From positions 1 through 58,402 of the forward strand of contig JAUNJZ010000014.1 in assembly GCA_030533085.1 (NCBI GenBank): a stretch of DNA of 58,402 bases. The letters run 5' to 3'. Made by a program: the position numbers and the translations under genes. The number at the start of each line of letters is the position of its first letter. The stretch's first letter is position 1. The notes below the pieces were generated by a model that made no database searches, was not told the origin of the DNA, and saw only the letters and a list, made by a program, of their open reading frames with translations. Below are positions 33,643-42,637 of the stretch, in pieces. Source of the DNA: Synergistaceae bacterium (lineage in GTDB: Bacteria > Synergistota > Synergistia > Synergistales > Synergistaceae).

Positions 33643-35679
33643 ATGATATTGAATAACAGGGAGCTTAGCTGGCTGGTCTTTAACGAGCGCGTGCTTCAGG
33701 AGGCGCAGGACAGGACTGCGCCGCTGATGCAGAGGCTCCGCTTTCTTGGTATCTTCTCCAACAATCAGGATGAATTCGTCAAGGTCCGCGTCGCAAAGCA
33801 GATTCGGCTGAGCCGCGGGACGGGAGCGGGGGCGCGCGCCGCGGCCGCGCTGCTGCCGCAGATATACTCACGTATGGCGGACTCGCGGCAAAAATTTGAC
33901 TCCGCCTACGACGGGATACTTTCCGAGATGGCTGCTATCGGCATAAATGTCGTGAACGAGAAGCAGCTGAGCGAGGAGCAGGAGAAGTTCTGTCTCGATT
34001 ATTATTCCTCCGTGGTTGGAGAGCGCATTGTGCCGCTGCTGATCCGCAAGAGGACGAAAATGCCATTTCTAGGCGACGGCAGCATATATCTTGCCGTCAA
34101 AATGACGGCGCGAGCTTCAAAAAGCGCGCGCTATGCCGTGATACAGATTCCCGTCAGCAGCGCCTGTCCGCGCTTCGTCGAGCTGCCGTCGCCTCCGGGG
34201 AGCAGGGATATCATCTATCTTGACGACATCATCCGCCTTTGCCTTAAGGAGATATTTTTTATGTTCAGCTGCGAAAGCGTCAGCGCGCACAGCTTCCGGA
34301 TCGTGCGCGACGCGCAGTTTGAGGTGGACGGGGATATATCAAAAAGCCTGATGGAAAAGGCGGAGGAGGGCATTGAAAACCGCTACCGCGGAAAGCCGGT
34401 GCGCTTCATCTATGACCGCGATATGCCTGAGGATCTGCTTTCGCTTATCGTCTCCAAGCTCTCGCTGAAGGACGGCCCTTCGCTTGACCCCGGCGGGCGC
34501 TATCATCTCAAGCGCGACCTGATGAAGTTCCCGCATGTCTGCCCGCGGTTGGAGGAGAAGCTGCCTGCGCCGCTGCGCCATCCCGCGATAGAGCCGTTTT
34601 CCAGCCTCTTTAAGGTGATCGCGGCGCAGGATGTGATGCTGCATTTTCCGTATCACACCTTCAACCATGTGATAGATTTTCTGCGCGAGGCGGCTATCGA
34701 CCCCAGGGTGGAGAGCATATTCATAACGCTTTACCGCACGGCGGAGCACTCAAAGGTGATAAACGCGCTCATCGGCGCTGCGAAGAACGGCAAGCGCGTT
34801 ACCGCGGTCATCGAGCTGCTGGCGCGCTTCGACGAGGGGCGCAATATAGAATACGCGGATATTCTCCAGCGCTCCGGCGTCCGCGTTATAGACGGAGTGC
34901 CGGGGCTGAAGGTCCATGGCAAGCTGATCCTGGCGGAACGCAGAGAGCGCGGGGAGTGCCGCGGCTACGCCTATATCGGGACAGGGAACTTCAACGAGGC
35001 CACGGCCAGAATATATTCTGACTTCGGCCTGCTCACCAGACGGCGCGAAATAGCTGCCGAGACGCGCGCCGTTTTCGACTCTATCATCTCCCACAGGCCG
35101 CTTGCCTGCCGCGAGCTTCTCGTCGCCCCCTATAACATGCGTTCGGAATTCGAATCGCTGATAGATGAAGAGATAAAAAACGCGAAGAAAGGAAAAGAGG
35201 CCTATATCAAGGCGAAATTCAACAGTCTTACCGACCCGGAGATGATACGGCTGCTCTACAGAGCCAGCCGCGCAGGCGTTAAAATCAGCCTCATCGTAAG
35301 GGGCGTCTGCTGCCTTCAGCCAGGGATCGTGGGGTTGAGCGAAAATATCAGAGTGATAAGCGTCGTCGACATCTATCTTGAACATGCCCGCATGGTCATA
35401 TTCTGCGGCGGCGGGGAGGAAAAGGTATTCATCCTCAGCGCTGACTGGATGACGCGCAATCTTAACCGCCGCGTCGAGGTCGGAGCGCGCATACTGGAGC
35501 CGTCCATCAGGCGGCAGCTTAGAGAGGTCTTTGAAATACAGTGGCACGACAATGTAAAGGCCAGGGATATTTCCCAATTCGGAGTCAACGAATACGTTAA
35601 GAGCGAGGGAGATGAAAGCTGCCGCTCGCAGCTGGCTCTTCATGAATATTACCGGCGGGGCGCCGAAAGGAGAATATGA
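33643..35679 (+). CDS. ppk: Polyphosphate kinase 1
   Basis: 678-aa membrane-associated enzyme that polymerises the gamma-phosphate of ATP into polyphosphate, reversibly. The N domain opens with NNRELSWLVFNERVL. The catalytic core has YHTFNHVIDFLREAA and VESIFITLYRTAE. The autophosphorylated histidine is in GLKVHGKLIL, with YIGTGNFNEATARIYSDFGLLT after it. The second essential histidine is in YLEHARM. The length is typical of PPK1 (680-720 aa). The start is ATG 33643, 7 bases after AGAGAGG. The earlier in-frame ATG at 33601 is only 4 bases past the -10 element, so it cannot be in the leader. Its stop overlaps the ppx-type gene. Confidence 0.95.
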   Translation: MILNNRELSWLVFNERVLQEAQDRTAPLMQRLRFLGIFSNNQDEFVKVRVAKQIRLSRGTGAGARAAAALLPQIYSRMADSRQKFDSAYDGILSEMAAIGINVVNEKQLSEEQEKFCLDYYSSVVGERIVPLLIRKRTKMPFLGDGSIYLAVKMTARASKSARYAVIQIPVSSACPRFVELPSPPGSRDIIYLDDIIRLCLKEIFFMFSCESVSAHSFRIVRDAQFEVDGDISKSLMEKAEEGIENRYRGKPVRFIYDRDMPEDLLSLIVSKLSLKDGPSLDPGGRYHLKRDLMKFPHVCPRLEEKLPAPLRHPAIEPFSSLFKVIAAQDVMLHFPYHTFNHVIDFLREAAIDPRVESIFITLYRTAEHSKVINALIGAAKNGKRVTAVIELLARFDEGRNIEYADILQRSGVRVIDGVPGLKVHGKLILAERRERGECRGYAYIGTGNFNEATARIYSDFGLLTRRREIAAETRAVFDSIISHRPLACRELLVAPYNMRSEFESLIDEEIKNAKKGKEAYIKAKFNSLTDPEMIRLLYRASRAGVKISLIVRGVCCLQPGIVGLSENIRVISVVDIYLEHARMVIFCGGGEEKVFILSADWMTRNLNRRVEVGARILEPSIRRQLREVFEIQWHDNVKARDISQFGVNEYVKSEGDESCRSQLALHEYYRRGAERRI

Positions 35680-36581
35680 AAATGAAAGAAATGAAGACGA
35701 TAGCGTCGATAGATATAGGCAGCAACGCGGTGCGTTTTCTTGTAGGCAGTATGGAGAATGGGGCGGCCGACGGGAAGAAATACCGCAAGGTCGCCTTTGT
35801 CAGAGTTCCAATACGCCTCGGCGAGGATTCCTTTACCGCGGGCAAAATCGGCGCGGAGCGCAGGGGGAAGCTCTGCGAGGCCATGAACGGCTTTTCTCAT
35901 CTTATGAAGAGCTACGGCGTGCTGGAATATCGCGCATATGCCACCAGCGCGCTGCGGGATGCGAAAAACGGCGCCGAAGTGATAGCGGAAATCAGAGAAA
36001 AGAGCGGCCTCAGCGTTGAAATAATCTCCGGGGAGCGCGAGGCCGAGATCATATACGCCGCCGCGCGCCCATCCTCCGGCGACGGCGGCTGGGATAAAAA
36101 CTCGCTGCATGTGGACGTAGGCGGCGGCAGCACGGAGGTCGTCGTCTACGCAGACGGCCGCGTCGCCGAAGCGCGCTCCTTCCACCTGGGCACGGTACGT
36201 ATGCTGAAAGGCGCCGTGACAAACAAAGAAAAGGAACGCTTCAAAGGCGAGCTTAGGGTCATCGCGGAAAAATACAGGACGCCGCAGATCATCGGCTCCG
36301 GCGGCAACATCAATAAAGCGCAGAAGCTGCTCAATAAACGCGAGGACGAGCCGCTCTACTTTGTCGAGCTGAAAATGCTCTACGACTCACTGAAAAGGAT
36401 GTCCTTCAAGGAGAGGATGAAAAGCTTTAAGCTGAATCCATACCGCGCGGACGTGATTATACCGGCGCTGAAAATATTTCTCACGATCAGCAGAATATGC
36501 CGCGCGCCGGAGATCTTAGTGCCGCGCGTAGGACTGGTGGACGGAATACTTGAAATGATATGCGACGAAAGGCGAGAATAA
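35676..36581 (+). CDS. ppx: Ppx/GppA phosphatase family protein (copy 2, with ppk)
   Basis: 301-aa exopolyphosphatase-type protein: ASIDIGSNAVRFLVG (phosphate-1), DVGGGSTEVVV (phosphate-2) and GSGGNINKAQKL (adenosine side). The ppk stop and this ATG overlap (ATGA). In-frame ATGs at 35682 and 35691 are alternatives, the first having a better spaced AAGGAG. Coupling to ppk makes polyphosphate the probable substrate and lets one transcript control both making and breaking of the polymer. It is only distantly similar to copy 1 at 12752. Confidence 0.9.
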   Translation: MKMKEMKTIASIDIGSNAVRFLVGSMENGAADGKKYRKVAFVRVPIRLGEDSFTAGKIGAERRGKLCEAMNGFSHLMKSYGVLEYRAYATSALRDAKNGAEVIAEIREKSGLSVEIISGEREAEIIYAAARPSSGDGGWDKNSLHVDVGGGSTEVVVYADGRVAEARSFHLGTVRMLKGAVTNKEKERFKGELRVIAEKYRTPQIIGSGGNINKAQKLLNKREDEPLYFVELKMLYDSLKRMSFKERMKSFKLNPYRADVIIPALKIFLTISRICRAPEILVPRVGLVDGILEMICDERRE

Positions 36582-36605
36582 GCCGCGCCCCGCAAAACGT
36601 GTCAA

Positions 36606-36650
36606 AGCGAAAAAGCTCCGGCTCCAGGCTATGGCCGGAGCTTTTTCGCT
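36606..36650 (+). terminator. Terminator of the ppk-ppx operon
   Basis: 17-bp perfect stem, 36606-36622 with 36634-36650, containing GCTCCGGC/GCCGGAGC and ending in TTTTT. It lies 25 bases after the ppx stop. Confidence 0.85.
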
Positions 36651-36757
36651 TCCGGAAAACGTATGATAAAATCATAAAAAAAACATAAGCAGATGATAAA
36701 ATAGGAAGGGCAAAGAGAATTACAGCGGCTCATTCGAGCCGGAAGGGACGGCGCGGA

Positions 36758-37372
36758 TTGGAAAATAAAAAACGCATATACCTGATGAGGCACGCCAAAC
36801 CGGAGCTTCCAATGGGCGGAAGGATCTACTACGGGCAGACGGACTACCCGCTTTCCGCAGCCGGCGAAGCGGCGGCGCGCGAACTGGGAGAATTTTTTCT
36901 GAAAAATAAAATAAGCTTTGACAGCCTGTACTCCAGCGACATGACGCGCGCAAGGCGGACGGCGGAGCTTGTCGCTCCGGGAATGGATATCGCCATAGTG
37001 CCGGAGCTGCGCGAAATATGCCTCGGAGAATGGGAAGGGCGCTCCTACGACGAGGTACGGGAAGAATTTGCCGAAATATATGAAAAACGCGGAATGCAGT
37101 TTGACAGCGTGGCCCCGCCGGGCGGCGAGACCTTCCGCGAGCTTCAGAGCCGCACGGCTCCGGCGCTGGAAAAGATACTCGCGGCGCACGAAAGCGGAAA
37201 TATCCTCGTAGTCGCGCACGGCGCGGCGATATGGAGCCTGATGGCGCATCACTTCGGGCTGAATCTGAACGACATGTTCTTTTTCGCCCTTGATTACTGC
37301 AATATAAATGTGATAGAGCCAACAAACGGCAGAATGAGACTGCTGCGCTACAACTGGTCGCCGCTGCCGTAA
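36758..37372 (+). CDS. Histidine phosphatase family protein (phosphoglycerate mutase-like)
   Basis: 204-aa clade-1 histidine phosphatase. The RHAKPE motif at residues 11-16 carries the catalytic His. The YSSDMTRARRTAE block, the acid/base Glu in LREICLGEWEGRS, and the second His in VVAHGAAI complete the active site. The start is TTG 36758 after GGAAGGGA; the next ATG (36785) would cut off the first strand. Relatives include CobC (alpha-ribazole phosphatase) and broad small-molecule phosphatases. Without cobalamin genes nearby the substrate stays open. It probably starts the plus-strand group running to 39825. Confidence 0.85.
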   Translation: MENKKRIYLMRHAKPELPMGGRIYYGQTDYPLSAAGEAAARELGEFFLKNKISFDSLYSSDMTRARRTAELVAPGMDIAIVPELREICLGEWEGRSYDEVREEFAEIYEKRGMQFDSVAPPGGETFRELQSRTAPALEKILAAHESGNILVVAHGAAIWSLMAHHFGLNLNDMFFFALDYCNINVIEPTNGRMRLLRYNWSPLP

Positions 37373-37438
37373 AGCGGCTGATCGAGAGCACGGAAGCCGT
37401 GAGGCAAAAATCTGAAAGGGCGGGAGGACAAAGATGAA

Positions 37439-37981
37439 ATGAAAAAAAGAGCTGGCGGAATATATACCATATTTGTCATAATAATCTCGCTGATATTGAT
37501 TTCAGCCACAGCCTGGCTGGCCGTTGAGACGATGAAAAGTCATAACTACCGCAAAGGGCTGGCGCTGATGGAAAAAGGCGATTACAGGGAGGCCGTGCTG
37601 CGCTTTGAAAATGCGGCCCGCTATTCGCTCCGCCCCGACACGGCCGTGCTTATGGCTCTGGCCGATTCGCGCCTTGCCATCGGCGACATTGCCGGAGCGA
37701 AGGAGAGCTTCGAAAAAGTCCTTTCCGCAGAGCCGGGCAGCGCCCGCGCCAGATATAATCTGGGAAAAATATATCTTGGAGAGAAAGACTTTGACGCGGT
37801 AAGAAACGAAATATCGAAGCTTGAAGAGCTGAATACGGAAGAGGCGCGCGGCTACGCCGAAGAGCTGAAAACAGAGCTGCGCGGCGGCGTCGTCAAGGGC
37901 TTCTTCGACGACATCCTCAAAAAAATAATGCCCGAACTGCCGGACGCGCTGAAAGAGGCCGTCCCCGGCTGGGAAGAATAA
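37439..37981 (+). CDS. Membrane-anchored TPR protein
   Basis: 180 aa. One N-terminal transmembrane helix (about residues 8-28, IYTIFVIIISLILISATAWL) is followed by two to three tetratricopeptide units: KGLALMEKGDYREAVLRFENA, LADSRLAIGDIAGAKESFEKVL and ARYNLGKIYLGEKDFDAV. A C-terminal helical tail follows. It is a protein-interaction scaffold facing the periplasm or cytosol; orientation is uncertain. GGGAGG lies about 12 bases before the ATG. Followed after 14 bases by an exported protein, so an operon is likely. Confidence 0.75.
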   Translation: MKKRAGGIYTIFVIIISLILISATAWLAVETMKSHNYRKGLALMEKGDYREAVLRFENAARYSLRPDTAVLMALADSRLAIGDIAGAKESFEKVLSAEPGSARARYNLGKIYLGEKDFDAVRNEISKLEELNTEEARGYAEELKTELRGGVVKGFFDDILKKIMPELPDALKEAVPGWEE

Positions 37982-37995
37982 AAGGGGCAAAAAAG

Positions 37996-38973
37996 ATGCG
38001 TATAAGATACAAAGCTCTCCTTGCGACGCTGACACTGTCGGGATATCTCGCGTTCCCAGCCATGCCGGCGCGCTGCGACGAAGCCCCGCGGACGATAGAG
38101 GTCGTCAGAGAGACGCGGCACAGAAATATCTTCGAAATACCGGTATATATAATACCCAAGCTCGGATACAGCTTTGTCAGCGTCCAGAACGGCGTCGCGG
38201 ACAGGAATAAAAAGGTGTCCATCGAAGGGACGCTCCTGCACATGTCCTTCTCGCGGCTGCTGGAAGAGATATCCAACGACTGCCTGAAAAAGGGCAACAT
38301 GGAAGTCAAGTCGCGCTCATCATTTATATGGAACGGCAGCCGCGCGGAGCTGATGAAAATATTCCAGCAGAACGGAAATACCACGGTAGGCAAATGGGTG
38401 CTGATAGTAGACCGCGGGGCCGACAAATGCTGGATGATAAGCGGCTCCTACCGCGCGAAAGACATGAACGCCGCGCAAAACGTGCTTGATATGATAAAAA
38501 GCGCCTGGTGGGAAGAAGAAGAGAAAAACGCCTCCGCCCCATGGCCGCTCGGCGGACACATCGAAACGGCGGGGACCCCTTTTCGCATAGCCGGCTTCCG
38601 TCAGAACGCGCTGATATATACGAAAGACGGAAAGATCCCGACTCAGCACGCTGATCATGCGCTCTTCGTCATATCCACGCAAACGCGCGTCGTTCCGCAG
38701 GAAAAGCATGAGACATACGCAAACGATCTGATCTCCGGCGTAGAGGCCGGGGCAAAGCTTGATATAATCTCACAAAACAACGAAACAGTAGACGGTCTGC
38801 CCGCCGTCGTCACCGTGGCCTACACCGCCGACGAGCCGCGAAGCCTCATCTATCAGGCCGCCGTCTTCCGTTCCTCCAAGGTGACGACCCTTGTTGGCAT
38901 AGCGCGCGGCGACGCGGCGAAAAATCTGGAATACTTCCACAAAATGACCGCCTCCTACAAAGACAGTCTGTAG
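37996..38973 (+). CDS. Exported protein of unknown function
   Basis: 325 aa; no family recognised. The signal peptide spans residues 1-27 (LATLTLSGYLAFPAMPARC), with Cys27 at the possible cleavage region but no clear lipobox. The mature part alternates short beta-rich and helical segments. GKWVLIVDRGADKCWMISGSY and VDGLPAVVTVAYTADEPRSLIY suggest two related halves of the kind seen in periplasmic stress-linked domains. It lies between the TPR protein and the PDZ protein on the same strand, and the three may act together at the cell envelope. Confidence 0.68.
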   Translation: MRIRYKALLATLTLSGYLAFPAMPARCDEAPRTIEVVRETRHRNIFEIPVYIIPKLGYSFVSVQNGVADRNKKVSIEGTLLHMSFSRLLEEISNDCLKKGNMEVKSRSSFIWNGSRAELMKIFQQNGNTTVGKWVLIVDRGADKCWMISGSYRAKDMNAAQNVLDMIKSAWWEEEEKNASAPWPLGGHIETAGTPFRIAGFRQNALIYTKDGKIPTQHADHALFVISTQTRVVPQEKHETYANDLISGVEAGAKLDIISQNNETVDGLPAVVTVAYTADEPRSLIYQAAVFRSSKVTTLVGIARGDAAKNLEYFHKMTASYKDSL

Positions 38974-39018
38974 CGCGCGGCACAGAAGACACAACAGAAT
39001 GAAAAGGAGAAAAAATTT

Positions 39019-39825
39019 ATGAAAAAGCTGATATCGGCAATGCTCATGATATTGATAGTAACGTCCGCGGCGGCGGCCGCCCCGGGAGGCCCTCCGCGCC
39101 ACCACCATCATCATTGGGACGACGGATGGTTCGGAGTCGGACTGCTTCTCGGCACGATGATGAACAGCCAGGCCCAGGCGCAGGCCGAAGCGGACGCGAT
39201 AGCGCAGCGGCAGGCCTACGAACGAAAGGTCTCAGAAGTTCGCGGAGCCGCGCGGGAAATCGCATCAGCGCAGAGCGGCCATCTGATGCAGTTGATCTCG
39301 CAGGTCGGCCCTGAACATGCGCTGCAAGATATCAACGCTTACTGGCAGGGGCAGGGACAGGCAACATTCCTTGACGGCCGCCTTCCTGTCAGCGTGCTGC
39401 GCGTCGCGGGCTTCCAGCAGGAGCTGACCCTGCTCTACACAGTGGATCAATCGCTGCTGAATGTCACAGTGACGGTAAGCGCCCCGCAGTACGGCATATC
39501 TGAGAGCAGCAGCGCCCAATACACGCCGCCCCCTCCGCCGGCGCCGGTAAAAAGCGCCTCCAGAGTGCTGGGCTTCACCGTATCGGACGAATTCCGCACC
39601 CCTGACGGCTTCCTGATCGCGGGCAGCGTGACCCCGGCGACAGCGGCGGCCTACGCGGGGCTGAAAAACGGAGCCGTCGTCTATAAAGTGGACGGGCACA
39701 GCACTGCGCAGGTCAGCGTCGAACAGATGAACGCCTACATAAACAGCCGCGCCGCCGCCGACGCGACGGTGGAGATCACCTTTTCAGACGGCGGTCAGCA
39801 AAAAACGGCGCGCATAAAGCTATAA
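39019..39825 (+). CDS. Exported PDZ-domain protein with N-terminal histidine run
   Basis: 268 aa. The signal peptide is at residues 1-20. The mature end begins with a HHHHHWDD run, a plausible metal-binding site. It is followed by a Gln/Ala-rich helical segment (about residues 50-80), a middle domain, a Pro-rich linker (TPPPPPAP) and a C-terminal PDZ domain. The PDZ domain has FLIAGSVTPATAAAYAGLKNGAVVYKVDG, the usual carboxylate-binding and hydrophobic pattern. There is no protease domain, so it is probably a periplasmic adaptor. GGAG lies upstream of the ATG. Last gene of the group before tRNA-Arg. Confidence 0.75.
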   Translation: MKKLISAMLMILIVTSAAAAAPGGPPRHHHHHWDDGWFGVGLLLGTMMNSQAQAQAEADAIAQRQAYERKVSEVRGAAREIASAQSGHLMQLISQVGPEHALQDINAYWQGQGQATFLDGRLPVSVLRVAGFQQELTLLYTVDQSLLNVTVTVSAPQYGISESSSAQYTPPPPPAPVKSASRVLGFTVSDEFRTPDGFLIAGSVTPATAAAYAGLKNGAVVYKVDGHSTAQVSVEQMNAYINSRAAADATVEITFSDGGQQKTARIKL

Positions 39826-39901
39826 ACTGCGCTCCACAAAATTTTGCAAAAAAGTATTGCGCCAACCGCGGAAGTCGTGATAGACTTACAGACGTGCGAG
39901 C

Positions 39902-39978
<77 letters not shown>

Positions 39979-39991
39979 TTAAAAAATTAAC

Positions 39992-40034
39992 AAAAAAGAG
40001 TGCCTGGACAATTTTATCCGGGCACTCTTTTTTT
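39992..40034. terminator. Bidirectional terminator between tRNA-Arg and serine ammonia-lyase
   Basis: AAAAAAGAGTGCC (39992-40004) pairs with GGCACTCTTTTTT (40021-40033), with inner GGA/TCC pairing. A- and T-runs on both sides let it work for both convergent units. Confidence 0.85.
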
Positions 40035-40055
40035 AATCGCCGCCGCCGCGCGCAG

Positions 40056-41579
40056 CTATCTCAGACGTTTCATCGCCAGCGCCTCCGGCGCTGTTGCCAT
40101 ACCTCCGAGCGAGGTGCAGCGCAGCTCGTGCGCCATCATTTTTCCCGTCGCGTAAACGGCGTCAACAGTTCCGTCGATCCCGACGGGATTCTCGTAGCCG
40201 CCAAGTATCATGTCGGCGCATATAAAAGCCTGCGAGGCGAAGGAGCCGTTGCGTGTGTGGCAGGGTATTTCGACTGTGGACTGTACAAGGTCGCAGACAA
40301 GCCCCATCGCGTTCTGAAACATTATCGCCGCCGCGTCGGCGCTCTGGCGCGCAGTTCCTCCGGCGGCGTCGGCGACTGCCGCCGCCATAGCCCCCGCCGC
40401 TCCTATCTCTACCTGACAGCCGCAGACCTCCGCCGCGAAGGTGCCGCGTTCGGCGAGCACCCAGCCGGCCGCCCCGGCCGCCCAGAGGGCGCGGAGCGCT
40501 CTTTCGCGCGGCAGCTTCATATCCTCGAGCATCGTTACGAGCACTCCCGGCAGAACGCCGGCCGAGCCTCCGGTGGGGGCGGCGCAGACGATGCCCTGTC
40601 CGCTGTTGACCTGCATCGCCGCCATAGCGCGCGCCGCGGCGCGGGTGTGTATGCCGCCAAGGGCGAGCCGCCCCGCCGCCTCCGCGTCCATTATCTTTTT
40701 GGCCGTTGGGCGGAGCAGGAACATCTGCGGACTTTGGTCGGATAGGCCGAGAGCTACGCTGGATTCCATCACGCGCAGCCGCTCCTCCATCTCGCGGTTC
40801 AGCTCTTCTTTTGATATTCCAAGCAGCGCCGATTCATATTCAAGCGCGGCCTCGCCAAGAGACAGCCCCTCCTTTTCCGCGAAGGCGATCATCTCGCCGC
40901 CGCTGCGGAAGAGCGGTTCGCCGCGGAGCGGATGGAATACGGCCTCGCCGCGCCTGATATCTCTCACAGAGTCAAGTTTGCGCAGCTTTTCAATGATTTC
41001 GGCGGAAGCCGGACGCGAGGAGGTCAGCAGAGTAAAGCAGCGTCCGCCGGCGCGGCTTTGCGATATCTCTCCGCCGCGGCGCATTATTTCCGCCGGCGAA
41101 TCGTCCTCCGATTCCACAAATAGGCAGTATGAATCGCCTCTGATATCGACAGCCGCGCCGTTCAGCATACGGAGTACGAAAGCGCCGCCGCCGGTGGAGT
41201 CCGCGACAGCCTCTACCCTGCCGCCGAAGCCCAGCTCCAGCGATATCTTGATGCTGTTTGGGTGAGCGGCCTCCGCGAATGGGGCGAGCTCGAAAGTTGT
41301 CTCGATCCCCTCTTCGCTACAGAGCTGCGCGGCCTCCTTGAAGCGGGGATCTGTGAGAGGCAGTCCAAGTATGCCCATCATCAGCGCCAGGTCGCTTCCC
41401 TGTTCGCGGTAGCACTCTGCTATCGAAGAGCCGGGGGCGAATGTGAAGACCGCCCGCTCCGGCGGCAGTCCGGCGAAGCCGCGCAGCAGCTTCGCTATAT
41501 GGTACGGCCCCGCCGTGTGCGAGCTTGAGGAGCCGGGCATTATAGGGCCTATGACGTGATTCAGTATACTTGCGGTCAT
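40056..41579 (-). CDS. L-serine ammonia-lyase, iron-sulfur-dependent, single-chain
   Basis: 507-aa oxygen-sensitive [4Fe-4S] enzyme that turns L-serine into pyruvate and ammonia. The N-terminal beta domain (about 1-220) has IMPGSSSSHTAGP. The C-terminal alpha domain has CAAPTGGSAGVLPG, EVCGCQVEIGAAGAMAAA and GLVCDLVQSTVEIPCHTRNG, which supply the cluster cysteines. Fusion order beta-alpha is the E. coli SdaA-like form; many Gram-positives split it in two genes. A regulatory ACT-like part is expected between the domains. It adds to the serine/threonine/cysteine-to-keto-acid capacity of the window. Confidence 0.93.
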   Translation of the reverse strand: MTASILNHVIGPIMPGSSSSHTAGPYHIAKLLRGFAGLPPERAVFTFAPGSSIAECYREQGSDLALMMGILGLPLTDPRFKEAAQLCSEEGIETTFELAPFAEAAHPNSIKISLELGFGGRVEAVADSTGGGAFVLRMLNGAAVDIRGDSYCLFVESEDDSPAEIMRRGGEISQSRAGGRCFTLLTSSRPASAEIIEKLRKLDSVRDIRRGEAVFHPLRGEPLFRSGGEMIAFAEKEGLSLGEAALEYESALLGISKEELNREMEERLRVMESSVALGLSDQSPQMFLLRPTAKKIMDAEAAGRLALGGIHTRAAARAMAAMQVNSGQGIVCAAPTGGSAGVLPGVLVTMLEDMKLPRERALRALWAAGAAGWVLAERGTFAAEVCGCQVEIGAAGAMAAAVADAAGGTARQSADAAAIMFQNAMGLVCDLVQSTVEIPCHTRNGSFASQAFICADMILGGYENPVGIDGTVDAVYATGKMMAHELRCTSLGGMATAPEALAMKRLR

Positions 41580-41652
41580 TTATTCATTCCCCTTTTTAAG
41601 AGACTGCCGCGAGCACCTGAGCTTGCGCGCACGCGGAGCGCTTTTATTTTGC

Positions 41653-42369
41653 CTATTTTCTGCCGATCACGGCGGAGATGAAATTCATATATTTTCCCGC
41701 CCCAGCGTTCATCGCCCTGCGGTCGCCGACGGCATATTCGTTGTCGCAGGCAAGCCAGTCGTTCCAGCATTCTTCAAAACTCTCCATTTCACGCAGAGAA
41801 ATTATCTCCGCCCCCTCCGCCGCTGAAAGTATCCGCCGCCAGCAGGCCGCGTCATGCAGCGTGTCCAGATCCTCCGGCCGCCATGAAAGCAGCAGCTCCG
41901 GCGGGATATCGTCGTGAATGTCCTTTTTCATCCCCGGCACGGCAAAGAGCAGACGGCCCCCCTTTTTTATCAGCGGCAGCAGATGTTTGCCCAGATATTC
42001 CGGGTCGAGGCCGAAGTAATGATAAGAATCGACGGAGACGACAAAGTCGAAGAAGCCGTCAGCGAATGGCAGCTCGTGAGCTTCGGCCTTTATCGGTATG
42101 ATCTGCTCCGAAGAAAGCCCCATCGAGTCAAAGAATTTCTTGTTTTCGCTCGGCGATATCCAGAGATCCGCCGCGAAGACGCGCACGCCGCATTCCTTTG
42201 CGAGAAAGAGCGAGGTGACGCCGCGGCCGCAGCCGAGGTCGAGCACGGTGGAGCCTGGGGGCAACGGATTTTCCGAAAGCAGCTCTTCGAGCAGCTTCAT
42301 CGGATTTGGCCCCATTATGTAGTCTTTCAGCGCTTCCTGGTCGTATTTTTCTGATTTTATATATCGCAT
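41653..42369 (-). CDS. SAM-dependent methyltransferase, class I
   Basis: 238-aa Rossmann-fold methyltransferase. Motif I is VLDLGCGRGVTSLFLA (binds S-adenosylmethionine), the motif II region is FDFVVSVDSYHYFG, and motif III is LKKGG-like (IKKGGRLLFAVPG). The start is placed at ATG 42369 (MRYIKSEKYDQEA) after an AAAGG site. The frame runs open to 42480, but with a poor sequence for a coding start. The substrate is not predictable. It lies downstream of nothing obvious and may be cotranscribed with the serine ammonia-lyase that follows it. Confidence 0.8.
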   Translation of the reverse strand: MRYIKSEKYDQEALKDYIMGPNPMKLLEELLSENPLPPGSTVLDLGCGRGVTSLFLAKECGVRVFAADLWISPSENKKFFDSMGLSSEQIIPIKAEAHELPFADGFFDFVVSVDSYHYFGLDPEYLGKHLLPLIKKGGRLLFAVPGMKKDIHDDIPPELLLSWRPEDLDTLHDAACWRRILSAAEGAEIISLREMESFEECWNDWLACDNEYAVGDRRAMNAGAGKYMNFISAVIGRK

Positions 42370-42637
42370 TGTCTGCCGTCGCCTTTCTATGTGTTTATTG
42401 TCCGCGGCATGACCGCCGGGAGGATATATCCGTAGGGGACACCCCTCCGCCAAAAGCGGCTCATAACGGGAAAATATCACTTGCGCGCGCCGCTGTCAAC
42501 TTCGCGCGCCTTTTTTGACGAAGCGCTCCGCGCCGGTGACGCGGGCAAAGAATTTTTTGCGGCGGCGGCTCTTTTCGCCGTCAGGCAATAGCGTATAAGT
42601 TTACAAAGGCCGGAAAGATTTGAACAAAGAGCCGCGC

